Origin: Limnomonas spitsbergensis
Lineage: Eukaryota > Chlorophyta > Chlorophyceae > Chlamydomonadales
Length of the DNA stretch: 64,000 nt
Direction: 5' to 3'
NCBI GenBank assembly: GCA_037349105.1
Contig: JAYJMM010000004.1
Coordinates: 1,453,001-1,517,000 of the forward strand
In this document: piece by piece, positions 23,254 through 33,400 of the stretch
How the letters are laid out: each line of letters begins with the position of its first letter
How positions within the stretch are numbered: position 1 is the stretch's first letter
Notes under the pieces: model-generated
What the model was told of the DNA's origin: nothing
Database searches by the model: none
Seen by the model: only the letters and a program-made list of their open reading frames with translations
Made by a program: the position numbers and the translations under genes

Positions 23254-24170
23254 CTTACATGCAAATCGTCATCATTGGCTTCTGTTGCATTTTCCATAAC
23301 GACTTCACGCACCTCTTCCCGTCCTTAGTATTCAAGTACTTCATGCCCTTCCTCCTATTAAACACCTGTCAGTTGACACTTAACACTGCCGCTGTCTGCC
23401 TCTTCCATCATTTGTCTCTGTCATGGTTCCAAACATTGTCCGCCGGGGTGGATCCTAATAAATATATGCCTCCCTGTTCTTGCGGACCTGCCTTCTTTCC
23501 ATTTCCTCTTCAGGGTATACAGCCAGGGTCGGGGCATCCCATTCAACCTGTACTTCCCCGTATCCACGCCGCATAGTCCTTCCCTTTCTTTCTTCTTTCT
23601 CCCTCCCCTCCTCCTAGGCGTCTTGCTATAGCTCAACCTTACAAACTCGCGTCTTCGTCACGTGGTGAAGCCAGATTCGAGCTAACAAACAGGTAGAGGC
23701 TGCTTCTTTGCTGCTGGGTCCTCGTCTGGGCCAGATCCAAGCCAGCACAAGCGCATGCAAGCAATTGTCCTATACACCGTGCATGCACTTGTTCAGCACC
23801 ATTTGCCTCGTTTAGGGTTGAAGGTTGAGCAAGCTCCCTTTATTTAACCCATGGGTGTTTCTGGAGCACAGCTTAACAAGATCCCTAAATATTGTCACTG
23901 GTGCCAGGGCAATACCTACCGGTATAACGGTGTAAAAGGAGGTGACCTTAATTGTGTCTGCTCACTCTGCTGTAGTAATCCACGGGCCTCAGATGCATGC
24001 AGCACCACTGAAGATACTGCTGACATCCCCGTCCCCCATGACGACCGAGAGAGCAGCAGCATATACAGTGGCGGGAGCTCTGGTTACACCAGGGGGGCAC
24101 ACTTTCCATTCCTCAAAGAGCATCAAGGGGTCATTCTGCCAGCTGTCTCTGAACACACCCTGCGTCCCAG
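23254..24170. other. Gene-free stretch between minisatellite and LINE
   Basis: It may contain the eroded 5' part of the LINE, but no endonuclease-domain motif could be seen. A stretch with CHWC and CSLCC words at about 23895-23975 is not convincing as a zinc finger. Confidence 0.3.
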
Positions 24171-26460
24171 GTGCAGTTGCTCTGCCATGACCATGATCAC
24201 AGCGTATTTCGGGAGAAGCTGCAAGACAGGCGGCATGCTTGTCTCACTACTGCTGTCTCCTCCCAGAGGTGGGAGACCCACTTGCGGCAGCAGTTTACCG
24301 CCATCTCGCCCCCCTCTCCCACGGCGCCACAGCCCAATTGTCCCCTCTCAGCACGCAGCCTGACAACATGGGCGTGTCTGCCGAACAGCTAGCCTCTTGC
24401 TTTGACCGGGCTTTCTCCCGCATGCGCGTGCATACCGCGGCGGGCCTGGATGGCATGGCAGCTCCTTTCATTAAGCTGGCCGTGGTAGACGACACCTCCG
24501 ATGGAGAGCAGCGGCATGTCATCAGGGACATGCTGCAAGAGTGGATGACTTCAATGGCGGTGCAGTGGGGAATGCCAAGTGCATGGCAGCCTGTCAGAAT
24601 TCAGCCCATCAACAAAAGGGGCGACCCCCTTGACCCCGGTAAGTACCGGCCCATTGCCATCACGAGCGTGCTGTGCCGGCTGTATGCTAGCATGCTGACC
24701 GCCGTTGCTGATCAGTGGGCACGCTTACATGAGCACATCCCTCCTGAACAGTTCGGCTTTCAGCAGTAGCACGCTCCAGGCTGCCTTCCTCTTGAGGCAT
24801 GCAGTTCATGCGCAAAGGGCAGCTGCAGGCTGTGGCAAACTGCATGTGGTCTTTGTTAATTTCACCAAGGCCTATGACTGTGTGCCACAGGAGCAGCTTT
24901 GGCAGCCCTGTCTCAGCGGCTTCTCATGCCTTCTTGCTTGTTACGCGTGGTGCAAGCGTTTAACAAAGGTGCAGTCTACATGCTCACAGACGGCCATAAA
25001 TGCTCTGGCCCTGTGCCGTGCACTCGCGGTATCAAACAGGGATGCCCACTCAGCCCCTCCTTTTCAGTCTGTATAACAGCGATCTGCCGGGCATGATCGC
25101 AGCCCAGTGCCCTGCAGAGGGCATTATGCTGGGGGCGGGGCGACGACTCAGGTGCCTCTTATATTCAGATGATCTCACCCTACTAACCAGCAGCCCGGCA
25201 GGGCTGCAGCGCATACTAGATGCCCTGCATGAGTATGGGGCGGTCAAGCAGCTCCAGCTCAACGTTAACAAGACAGAGATATTGGAGTTTGGCAGCCGCT
25301 TAGCTGCGCAGCGCCAGCAATCAGCCCATCCTTGCATGTATGGCCCCGATAAGATAGTGCTGAAGCGTGTCCAGGATTTCAAGTTCTTGGGCATCATTCA
25401 GCACCAGAGCGGCAGCATGAGGAAGGCCATGCAAGGTAGAGAAGTGCCTTTCGCAACCGCGTCGCACCGTGTCCGCCGCATGGCCGCCAAGGTGCACTTC
25501 AGACATCATCTGCCTACACGCATCCGGTTAGCGTCTGTCTATGCAGCGCCTGCGGCCAACTACGGTGATGTGGTGTGGGCCACCGATCACCTTAGGCCGC
25601 GGCATTGCCTCAAGAGCAAGATGCAGTCCAGCTTCCTCCAGCATCTGCGCCAGGCTGCAGGGCTACCTCCGTCTGCTGCCACTTGGGGGGTCATGAGGGA
25701 CCTGCAGATCCAGCCGTTACAGCGCAGTTGGTGGCAGCATGTACTTCGCTTCTACAACGCAGCGGTCGCACCGGCAGCACAGCAAGACAGCCCACTCATG
25801 GCGGCAGCCATGGCGGCCGACATGCAGCTCGCTGTCAGGCAGGGCACAGGAGGGTGCAATCGGTGCAGTGATTTGCTAGGTGCCTTGCTAGAGCTGGAGC
25901 TGGGATCAGCCGATCCCAAACTGCGTCAGACAGCAACTGACTTACAGCCGCTGCCTGTCCGAGAGGTGCTAGCGCTAATTGATGCAGCATACGAGCGGGC
26001 GCAGCTGGATGCCGCTGGCAGAGGGGACCCTAGAGATCCTGCCACTGGACACAGGTGTGCGGCCGCCTACCGCACCTGGTTTCAGTCTACGGCAGGCGAC
26101 GTGCTGGCGCAGGCCAAGGGCCGCACCAGCCGAAAGGAGTGTGCTTGCGTGCGCACGAACTTACGACTGCGCCTCAGCGCCGTCAGCACGGCTGACACTA
26201 GAGGACGACGCAGTGGTCAGCAGCGTGACAGGCGGTGCTGCCTGCGATGTTGGGCTAGGGGAGACGGCAACCATATGAAGGACGCGCTGCATGCTTGTTT
26301 TCAATGCCCCGGCGTGCAGGATCGACTTAGAGAGTGGGGATGGGCAGGTCCTGCGAACGGTGCTAGAGACTTTTTGGAGTTATACCGGGGCAGGCTTGAA
26401 TGGGATGCCCTGGCCTTTGTGGAGGACATGGTAGATATTGGTGTGGCGCAGCCTGTTTCA
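24171..26460 (+). pseudogene. Non-LTR retrotransposon (LINE) reverse transcriptase, frameshifted
   Basis: The reverse transcriptase is readable only by changing frame several times: 24171-24390, 24370-24769, 24760-24900, 24899-25080 and 25060-26460. Visible motifs are a pre-RT region (SSQRWETHLRQQF), KYRPIAITSVLCRLY, motif A (VNFTKAYDCVPQ), motif B (GIKQGCPLSPSF), motif C (YSDDL) and a thumb-like region. A C-terminal Cys/His cluster (CLRCWARGDG...H...CFQCP) follows. At motif A the usual catalytic Asp is Asn. No endonuclease domain is visible upstream. The copy is inactive: it has frameshifts, a stop at 24767 and the motif A change. A second, shorter copy lies at 8175-8862. Confidence 0.9.
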
Positions 26461-26592
26461 GAGGTTGGAACTTCCTTTGTTTTTGTGTTTCCCAGCCTTT
26501 CGTTTTGTCCCTTCACTTCCCCCCTACTTTCCCCCCCTTTCATTTGTCCTGCCCCCTTCTGTGTTTCTTTCCAACTTTCCTCCCAACTCTTT

Positions 26593-26654
26593 AGTTAGGC
26601 GCCCACGCGGTCGAGCCTTATTTGAGCAGGGCCCAGAGGTGTAACGTCATTGAC
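26593..26654 (+). mobile_element. 3' tail of the LINE
   Basis: GGCGCCCACGCGGTCGAGCC, then TTATTTGAGCAGGGCCCAGA, then GGTGTAACGTCATTGAC. This block follows the LINE coding remnant and a T/C-rich 3' UTR, and it recurs without the LINE body elsewhere in the window. Confidence 0.75.
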
Positions 26655-26784
26655 TTGCTCAAGGCTGTACAGGGGTTGGGAAATCTTCAGACCTCTTGTC
26701 CATGTTCAGGGGGAATTTCCCCCCTCCCTAGTGCTCCTCTCTTTCTTTCCTTTCCCACTTTCATTTTGTTTCCTTTTCTCCTAA

Positions 26785-26847
26785 CGAGACAGCTGGGCGT
26801 CCATGCGGAGCCTTTGTGAGAAGGGCCGAGAAGTGTAACGTCATTGG
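26785..26847 (+). mobile_element. Second 3'-tail copy directly downstream
   Basis: AGCTGGGCGTCCATGCGGAG, then CCTTTGTGAGAAGGGCCGAG, then AAGTGTAACGTCATTG. It again follows a pyrimidine-rich leader, so it is a tail-plus-leader unit next to the LINE end. It may be a second truncated insertion or a duplication. Confidence 0.6.
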
Positions 26848-27786
26848 CAAATTGCCTGCATTTGCACCCTTGCCCGAAGGCACCAACACCAGAAATGACC
26901 TGATGGCCCAGCCAGTATATTATGACATCAACAACTCTTACAGTCACTTCAGATAAGCATAAGCAACCATTCTTCAGGTGAGACAGGCCGTTATTTACTG
27001 TCTGCGTTGACGGTTCCCTGGTTTCGAATCGTTCAGGACTGCCCTGCAAGACACCAGCTTTTTCATCCCGGGCTGAAAGGAACGGGAGAGGTTGGGAACT
27101 GACCACATTTGAGTCCAGTCGCTTTTGCTGTAGTGCAGTATCAGCTGGCTGGCATTCCCGGAGTTTGCTGCGCCTTCCACTGCATGATATTCTGCTGGAC
27201 AAACAAATACCTATGCTGACCCTTTCAGAGTTACCATTGGATATGCACCTTTCAAATCCTTTCTCATGATGTAACCTTTGTTTCTATTATGTTAAGATGT
27301 AGGCCCTCAAAATCCATATAATTTCTGTCAATATGAAACAGGTGGAACTCTTATTCACATTGAGGCTGAGGGCCCAGCGGGTACGCACTGTTCTAAACAT
27401 TGAGGCTGAAATGAACTGCCGCATATCACATTGGGAATAGGTAAGAGGGAGCAAATGTGGCAGCAATATTACACAGGACAGGCCAACACTGATGGGAGTA
27501 GTAGTCTTCATGCAAGCAAAAGATTCAAAATCGCGCCAGACACGGTGCAGAACTTGCACACCAACCACCGGTACAGTCACAATCCTGTCTGACCACCTAT
27601 GCTGCCATCCGAATCGGCACAGTACTGCAGTTTGCGAATGAATCTGAGGTATGATGCCATGGAACAGGGCACCCATGTAGCGAATATTTAGCAGTCATGC
27701 ACAGCATGTGGCCATGGCAAGCTTCAGGCATCATCAGAAAATGCACTAGCCTAAATTTCTGATCAAGCAGGCAGTCTGCTTCCATT
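26848..27786. other. Gene-free 3' flank of plastid L19
   Basis: No exon was recognised. Minus-strand open frames at 26687-27202 and 27287-27676 have no motifs and are AT-rich. Confidence 0.35.
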
Positions 27787-28377
27787 TTAACTGGCAGCCA
27801 CAACAGGGGCAGCCTCAGCAGGGGCAGCCTCAGCAGGGGCAGCCTCAGCAGCAGGGGGGGCCAAAGCGGCAGCGGCCTCTGCATTAGCCTTGATAATAGC
27901 CTTCACGGCTAACGACCTCTTCAAAGCGGCAGCTCCGACAATCTCCTTCAGCTTGGCGGCCTTGCCCACCCTGTCACGAAGGTAATAAAGCTTCGAGCGA
28001 CGAATACGTCCATGCTTGATCACGGTCATGGACTGGAGGACTGGCGCGTGGACAGGCAACGTCAGCTCCATTCCAACGCCTTGGAAGATGCGACGGAAAG
28101 TGAGAGTCTGGTTGAGACCTGATCCCTGTCGTGCGATGATGACGCCTTCAAGGCTTTGAGTCCGCGTCTTTCCCTTAGCCTCCTTCACCGAGATTCCAAT
28201 CTTGACTGTGTCCCCGATAGCGATGACCTCCAGATTTTTCTTCATATAATCCCTCTGGATGGACTCAACGAGAGGACGCAATCCAGTGCTCGATTGCACC
28301 CTGACGCAGGAGGCCCGGCTTGGGCGGCAGGGAGCAAAAGCGCGCGTGCAAACACGTTGCTGCATGACTGCCTGCAT
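27787..28377 (-). CDS. PRPL19: Plastid ribosomal protein bL19c
   Basis: This is a component of the large subunit of the chloroplast ribosome. A single uninterrupted exon encodes 196 residues. Residues 1-30 are Arg/Ser/Cys-rich, like a transit peptide. The mature region carries the bL19 signatures: IGDTVKIGISVKEA, RTQSLEGVIIARQGSGLN, TLTFRRIFQGVGMELTLPVH, HGRIRRSKLYYLRDRVGKAA. The C-terminus is extended by about 35 residues of Ala/Glu/Pro repeats (AEAAPAEAAPA), beyond the usual bacterial end near KLKE. It is the only clearly intronless gene here. It diverges from V-ATPase E with 337 bp between start codons. Confidence 0.95.
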   Translation of the reverse strand: MQAVMQQRVCTRAFAPCRPSRASCVRVQSSTGLRPLVESIQRDYMKKNLEVIAIGDTVKIGISVKEAKGKTRTQSLEGVIIARQGSGLNQTLTFRRIFQGVGMELTLPVHAPVLQSMTVIKHGRIRRSKLYYLRDRVGKAAKLKEIVGAAALKRSLAVKAIIKANAEAAAALAPPAAEAAPAEAAPAEAAPVVAAS

Positions 28378-28714
28378 TTTTCACCCGTGTGCTAGGAGGA
28401 TAAGGAAGCTTAGGTTGCTGGGCTACCTTTAGTTGGCGTACATTTAACCCAAACCACAAAACTAACACAAAACCCTGCAACTTTCAGTATGTATCCTGGT
28501 CCGTAACAACTCCTGTGTAATATAGTCAGATTTCTCAAAAATGAACGAATCAGAGGTGTGTGGGCATTGAGCAGGAGAAGTGGATTAGAACCAGTACCGT
28601 TGTGGTCATTTGTAAACGATTGCTGACGGATCTATTATGAATATGACATCAAAGCCATATGGATGCCATGCCAACGTATCAAAAGCTTCCATGCTTACAA
28701 GAGGTCTTATTACC
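28378..28714. promoter_or_regulatory. Divergent intergenic region (bL19c / V-ATPase E)
   Basis: The 337 bp between two opposed start codons must contain both promoters unless one has an upstream noncoding exon. No specific element can be assigned. Confidence 0.4.
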
Positions 28715-29824
28715 ATGCCTCAGGTCGAGCGTCAAATAGAGCAGATGGTGAAGTTTATTCGCCAAGAAGCGGAGGAGAAATCGAACGAGATCAGGGTATC
28801 CGCAGAGGAGGTAAGGTCATCATCATCAACATGGTTGTCTTTGCTGCTCACCTAGGAACATCAGAAACGTGATGAATGATTTCTGGGTATTGGATGCACA
28901 GGAGTTCAACTTGGAGAAGCTGCAGTTAGTCGAGCAGGAAAAGGCCAAGATTCGCAAGGACTATGAGAGGCGCGAGGGCCAGGTGGAGGTCAAGAAGAAA
29001 ATGTGCGAGCATTTCTGCCGGCTTTATTTGCAAAGGGATCCATGACATTGCATTGGTGATTCCCGCAGTGAGTACTCCAAACAACTGAACGAGATGCGCA
29101 TCAAGGTCCTAGCAGCACGGGAAGCCGCGATTCAGGAGATCGTTGCGGAGGCCAAAATCAAGCTGAGGGACGTGTCTAAGAACCCGACGACATACAAGAA
29201 GCTGCTGACTGACCTCATGGTCCAGGTATGCATCTTGCATGGGAGGGCTTATGGACTCGTCGATGGCGAACTTAAGTACCGGTATCGTGTCTCCCAGCAC
29301 TGAAACCCCAGCTTCTGTTGTTGGCTCGGAGTGTGATGAAAATATGGTGCATGTAGGCGATGAAGAAGCTCAAGGAGAAGACGTGCACCGTCAGGGTTCG
29401 GCAAGTGGATTTGCTCCTGGCGAAGGAGGTCATGGAGCCAGCTCGAAAGCAGTACACTGCATTGTTCCAGGAGGAGGCCCCCATGCTGGTTCTAGATCAG
29501 ACCACATTCCTGGCACCTCCACCATCTGCGAATGATGATATTGCCTCTTCGTAAGTGGTATTGATCCAGTGCATGGACATAGCATAAGCAATTACACCAC
29601 GCCCCTGCCTACTCTCTTAGGACTAGCATGCTTAGAGATGAGAACCTGTATGCCTGTCTATGATACTGACCTGTGACTTTGCCCAAATCTGCAGCAACGG
29701 TGGAGTCTCCTTGATCTCATCGGATGGGCGCATTGTATGTGCGAACACAGTGGACGACAGGCTGAAGATTTCTTACAGCGCCAACCTGCCCGAGATCAGG
29801 AGCAGGCTTTTCGGAGCTGCTTAA
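28715..29824 (+). CDS. VHA-E: V-type proton ATPase subunit E
   Basis: Subunit E forms part of the peripheral stalk holding the V1 head of the vacuolar proton pump. Exons 28715-28810, 28902-29002, 29069-29225, 29357-29550 and 29695-29824 join in phase to 225 residues, the usual family length. Motifs: RQIEQMVKFIRQEAEEKSNE, the EFNLEKLQLVEQEK coiled coil, KQLNEMRIKVLAAREA, CTVRVRQVD, and the C-terminal GGVSLISSDGRIVCANTVDD then RLKISYSANLPEIR and RSRLFGA. The start ATG at 28715 gives an N-terminus aligned with other subunits E. An alternative is that CAG before GTCGAG is a splice acceptor. A TGTAA hexamer-like word 108 nt after the stop could be the algal poly(A) signal, but this is not certain. 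Confidence 0.95.
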
Positions 29825-30417
29825 TCCACTATGTTAACATGGGTATGCACCGTTCTAAACAATGTTAACATGGAGGTGTGGGTTGCCAGCCTCAGACGAC
29901 AGGACTGTTGTCCCCACGGCCCACTACTGTATGTAAAACTGCTGCGCATTGATGGTGAGCAATTCCCTATCCGCATATTTGGTTAACATCTGTAATCGTG
30001 ATATCAGGACTGTTTTTTGCCCACAGAGCATGGCATGCACAAATATATCGTTTTGGGGTACCGGTAATTTAATTGTTTCAGTAGCTGGCGGGATTATTCA
30101 CCCCAAGATTTCAGTTTATTTTGTATGGTTTGACGAATGTACCAGTTAAGAAAGATAACAGAAAGCTAAGAAAGGCAATGCTGAAATTATGTTGTTAGAG
30201 ACAGGCTCTGCAGTGCCCATGAGAAGTTCCAAGTTTGTACAGCCCAGCAGAGCATCACGTTTGAAGCATGGACAGATGTTAGCCAGTCGGTTCAAGCACG
30301 AAATGAATTAGGACAGCGTGCGGAAAAACAGTTCCTGTCTTGGGACAGCAACCGCAGACCAGCAGCATGCCAATGGGTCCTAAGTCTTGTTCAATTTAGA
30401 AGGGTAGGTGTTCATGA
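29825..30417. other. Convergent 3' flank (V-ATPase E / ESF1)
   Basis: These are 3' UTRs and spacer. Position 29932 has TGTAA on the plus strand. No other feature was seen. Confidence 0.35.
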
Positions 30418-33400
30418 TTATTTCGACCGCTTGGACGCCACTTCAGGTCCCACAGCTTTCCGCTTCAGCTTGGCAACCATAGCCCGCAGCTCCAGGTTCT
30501 GATGTGACGAATCTGTGGAAGACAGGAGTTCGAAAAGTTTCATTCAATTGGCCGCACATCCCTGAGCCTGTTCTTCCGTTTTGCCACCTTCGCCATGAAC
30601 TCAGCATGATCAAGAACAATTGCTCGATGCCAACCACTCAACTCTCACCTTTGTTTGCTTGAGGAGCTGCCTCAGCCTGCAGCTGCTTGCTTGCAGGCAC
30701 AACTGATGACGTGGAGACGGTCTTACTTCTCCTCTTGGCCACCTCCTTTGCCACTACCTCGACTCCTTTAGCCTTCGCAAATCTGCAGAAAGCCAGGGAC
30801 AGCAGGCGTTTATATAACAGTTTAACCAGCTGGACTTCCAGGGGTCGGACAATGCCAACACGATTCAGAGCCTCCCTTCCTCCTGAAATTCCGTCGATGT
30901 GACGGAACACAAGCCACACTTGCCTGGGGTCTGTCGGATCCAAAGCAAAGCTGTGGTCCTCAAAGAGCCCTGAGAAGCGCGGGTCTGACAGGTTCACATT
31001 GAACCCTGCTTGACCCGCCTCCCCGTCGACCCCGCCGCCGCCCACCGCCGCATCCTCATCATCGCTGCCCTCCCTGGCAGCCCTGCGCTGCAATTTCTTG
31101 AGGCGCAGTCGCTCCTACAAGGGCAGCATCCACATGTTAAGGGTGGGCAGGATCTCAAGGAGTGCAACATGGTCTGTCAGGCAAAGGCATCAACGACTTT
31201 TGCAGAGGCTTGCCATCAGTCATAGCGTTGGCAGTGACCTCACAGCGGTTGTCCTCGCAGGCCTCAATCACAAGGGAGGCAGATGCACGAGGTCAGCCCT
31301 CGTCGGCTCTGCAGCTCCTGCCTACCTTTCGGCTTTGCTTCTTCTTCTGCGCGCCCCCCTCCTCATCTTGGTCATCGTCCTCCCTGCCGGATGCTCCTGC
31401 AGCAGCACTCTTCACCGCTTGTGGCATGCCGCGGACTGCTGCCTCCCTGCTGACATGCAAGGGCAGAGCATGCAGCAGGTGAGCAGGAATGCAGTTACAA
31501 AAAATTGCATCATGGAGAGTCCACTTAATTGTCAGAATTCAGCTGTCATGAAGCATAAAATTGATATGGACAACACGTGTGTACATCTCCATGCGATACT
31601 GAGAGAGAAACTTGGTACCCAACCCTCTGCATTACTGCATGACCATCCGTATTTTGTCTTAACCCTATTGGTCGTCAGCAGGCATTGCTGCTAGACTCCT
31701 CACTTCCCGGTCCTTATGTGTCCGCGGGACACATAAAATCCATTGCATTGAGGCTCCTATCGATGTAAAACAGGTCACCCCACCCACCTCCGAAGATGAA
31801 GATTCTGCAAGATTTGCCTTACCCGAGCAAAGCAAGGGCCCCCTACCCCAAGTAAGGGGAGACCTTAAGCTCCTATCTAAGTAAAACAAATCAGCCCACC
31901 CACCTCAAGGCTGCATCATCCATGAGCAGCAGCTCCAGCTCTGCCTGCCGCCTTCTCTCATCTTCTTTGTCCTTCTTCCGCTGCTCCTTAGTCACCTTGC
32001 CCTTGCCCTCCTTTTCACTTTGAAGCTTTCCAACCTTGCCTCTAGCCTTGCTTCCAGGTCCTGGCCCAGCATCGTCCTCCTCATCCTCATCCTCTTCACC
32101 GCTGCTGACAGCCACTCCGGCGTCATCGTCCTACTCAGTGTGAACAGGCGGCAGGGTGACAAGCAGTTCCAACCTAGAGCTGTCGGCACGCACCCACATA
32201 GGCACATACATGCGGCTCTGATGGGGGTCCAGATCAAAGAAGTGGCAATCAGCTACCGTTATGTTTGTCATCACTTTAAACTGCAGCTTACCTTGAAAAA
32301 AGGATCGTCAAATGGGTCCTCCTCGTTGCTCTGCAAAGGGCAACCAACACCAGTCATGTCAAAGACCTCATTCATAAAACCACCGCCACATGTCCCCAGA
32401 GCCATCGTCAAACACACCCGTGATAGGTACCTGTCCAGCCCGCATACCCCCTTAGTAGCAAGAGTAACCTGCGACTTGATAGCTGCCACCCCAGCACAGA
32501 GGCGGGCCCAACCCCGTCTAGTTCCTAGTTCTTACCTGTTCTGTACTCTTTACTTTGGGGCGCCCGGGGCCGTCTTCAATAGCATCGTACTCTTCACTGT
32601 CAGAGGAGTCCCCATCCTCCCCGCCCCGGCCTAGGCGGCGGCCGTGCTTGCGCTCCTTGCGCTTCTCCTTGCGCTTGCGTAGGTATGCATCCCAAACAGT
32701 CTCCCCAGCCCGGGCCCTATCCTCCTTCTTCTTGGCCAGCATCTTCTCGCCCAAGTGCTCAAGTCCTGCACACACAAGAGGGAATATAGAGCAAAACAAC
32801 ATTCTCGCCCAAGTGCTTGAGCCCTGCACACACACAACAAATGCAATACAGAGCACAGCAATCTCCGCAAAATTGCTTGCCATGTGTTGCAATTTGTCTG
32901 GTGTAAGAGAAAACTATTCGACGAAAGTGCTCAATCAGGTATCTCAAACAGCAGCATTCCATCCTCAAAGAGAAAACGGCGTTTCTTGTCACGGTGAGTC
33001 ATGACACCTGTCTCAGACCTTATGTCAGCAGATGCTCATGCACCTCCTCAAGGTCGCAGGAGTCACACCTGAGACAAACGTGACCTCCATTTCCATTCCG
33101 TCACTTCGCTTGACGTGCGCCCCAACCTTGGAGCCTTTGGCACCAGCCTTCTTCTTCTTCTTCTCCTCCTCCTCGTCGTCCTCGTCGTCGTCGTCTTCAT
33201 TGCCCCCGCCTGCTGAAGCATCTCCAGCGTTGGACACGCCACCACCCAGGAGGAGTGCCCTGCAGTGCAGAGTAGGGCAGGCCATGACAACATGCATAGT
33301 GCATCAAAAACCAAATGATGAAATAAATAGACAACAGAATGATGAAATCAACTGATGCACAGCATGTAACAAAATAGCAGACATTCCAAACAATTGCCAG

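Noticed and set aside
22046..23576. Three overlapping frames of 417-556 codons rich in Pro/Ala
   Set aside because: A 34-bp repeat without stops opens every frame; no start context or unique sequence supports a gene.
32935..33000. Possible extra ESF1 exon ([19 protein letters not shown])
   Set aside because: It has an in-frame link at its acceptor but no GT donor before the stop, and skipping it joins exons 12 and 13 in phase in a family-like order.
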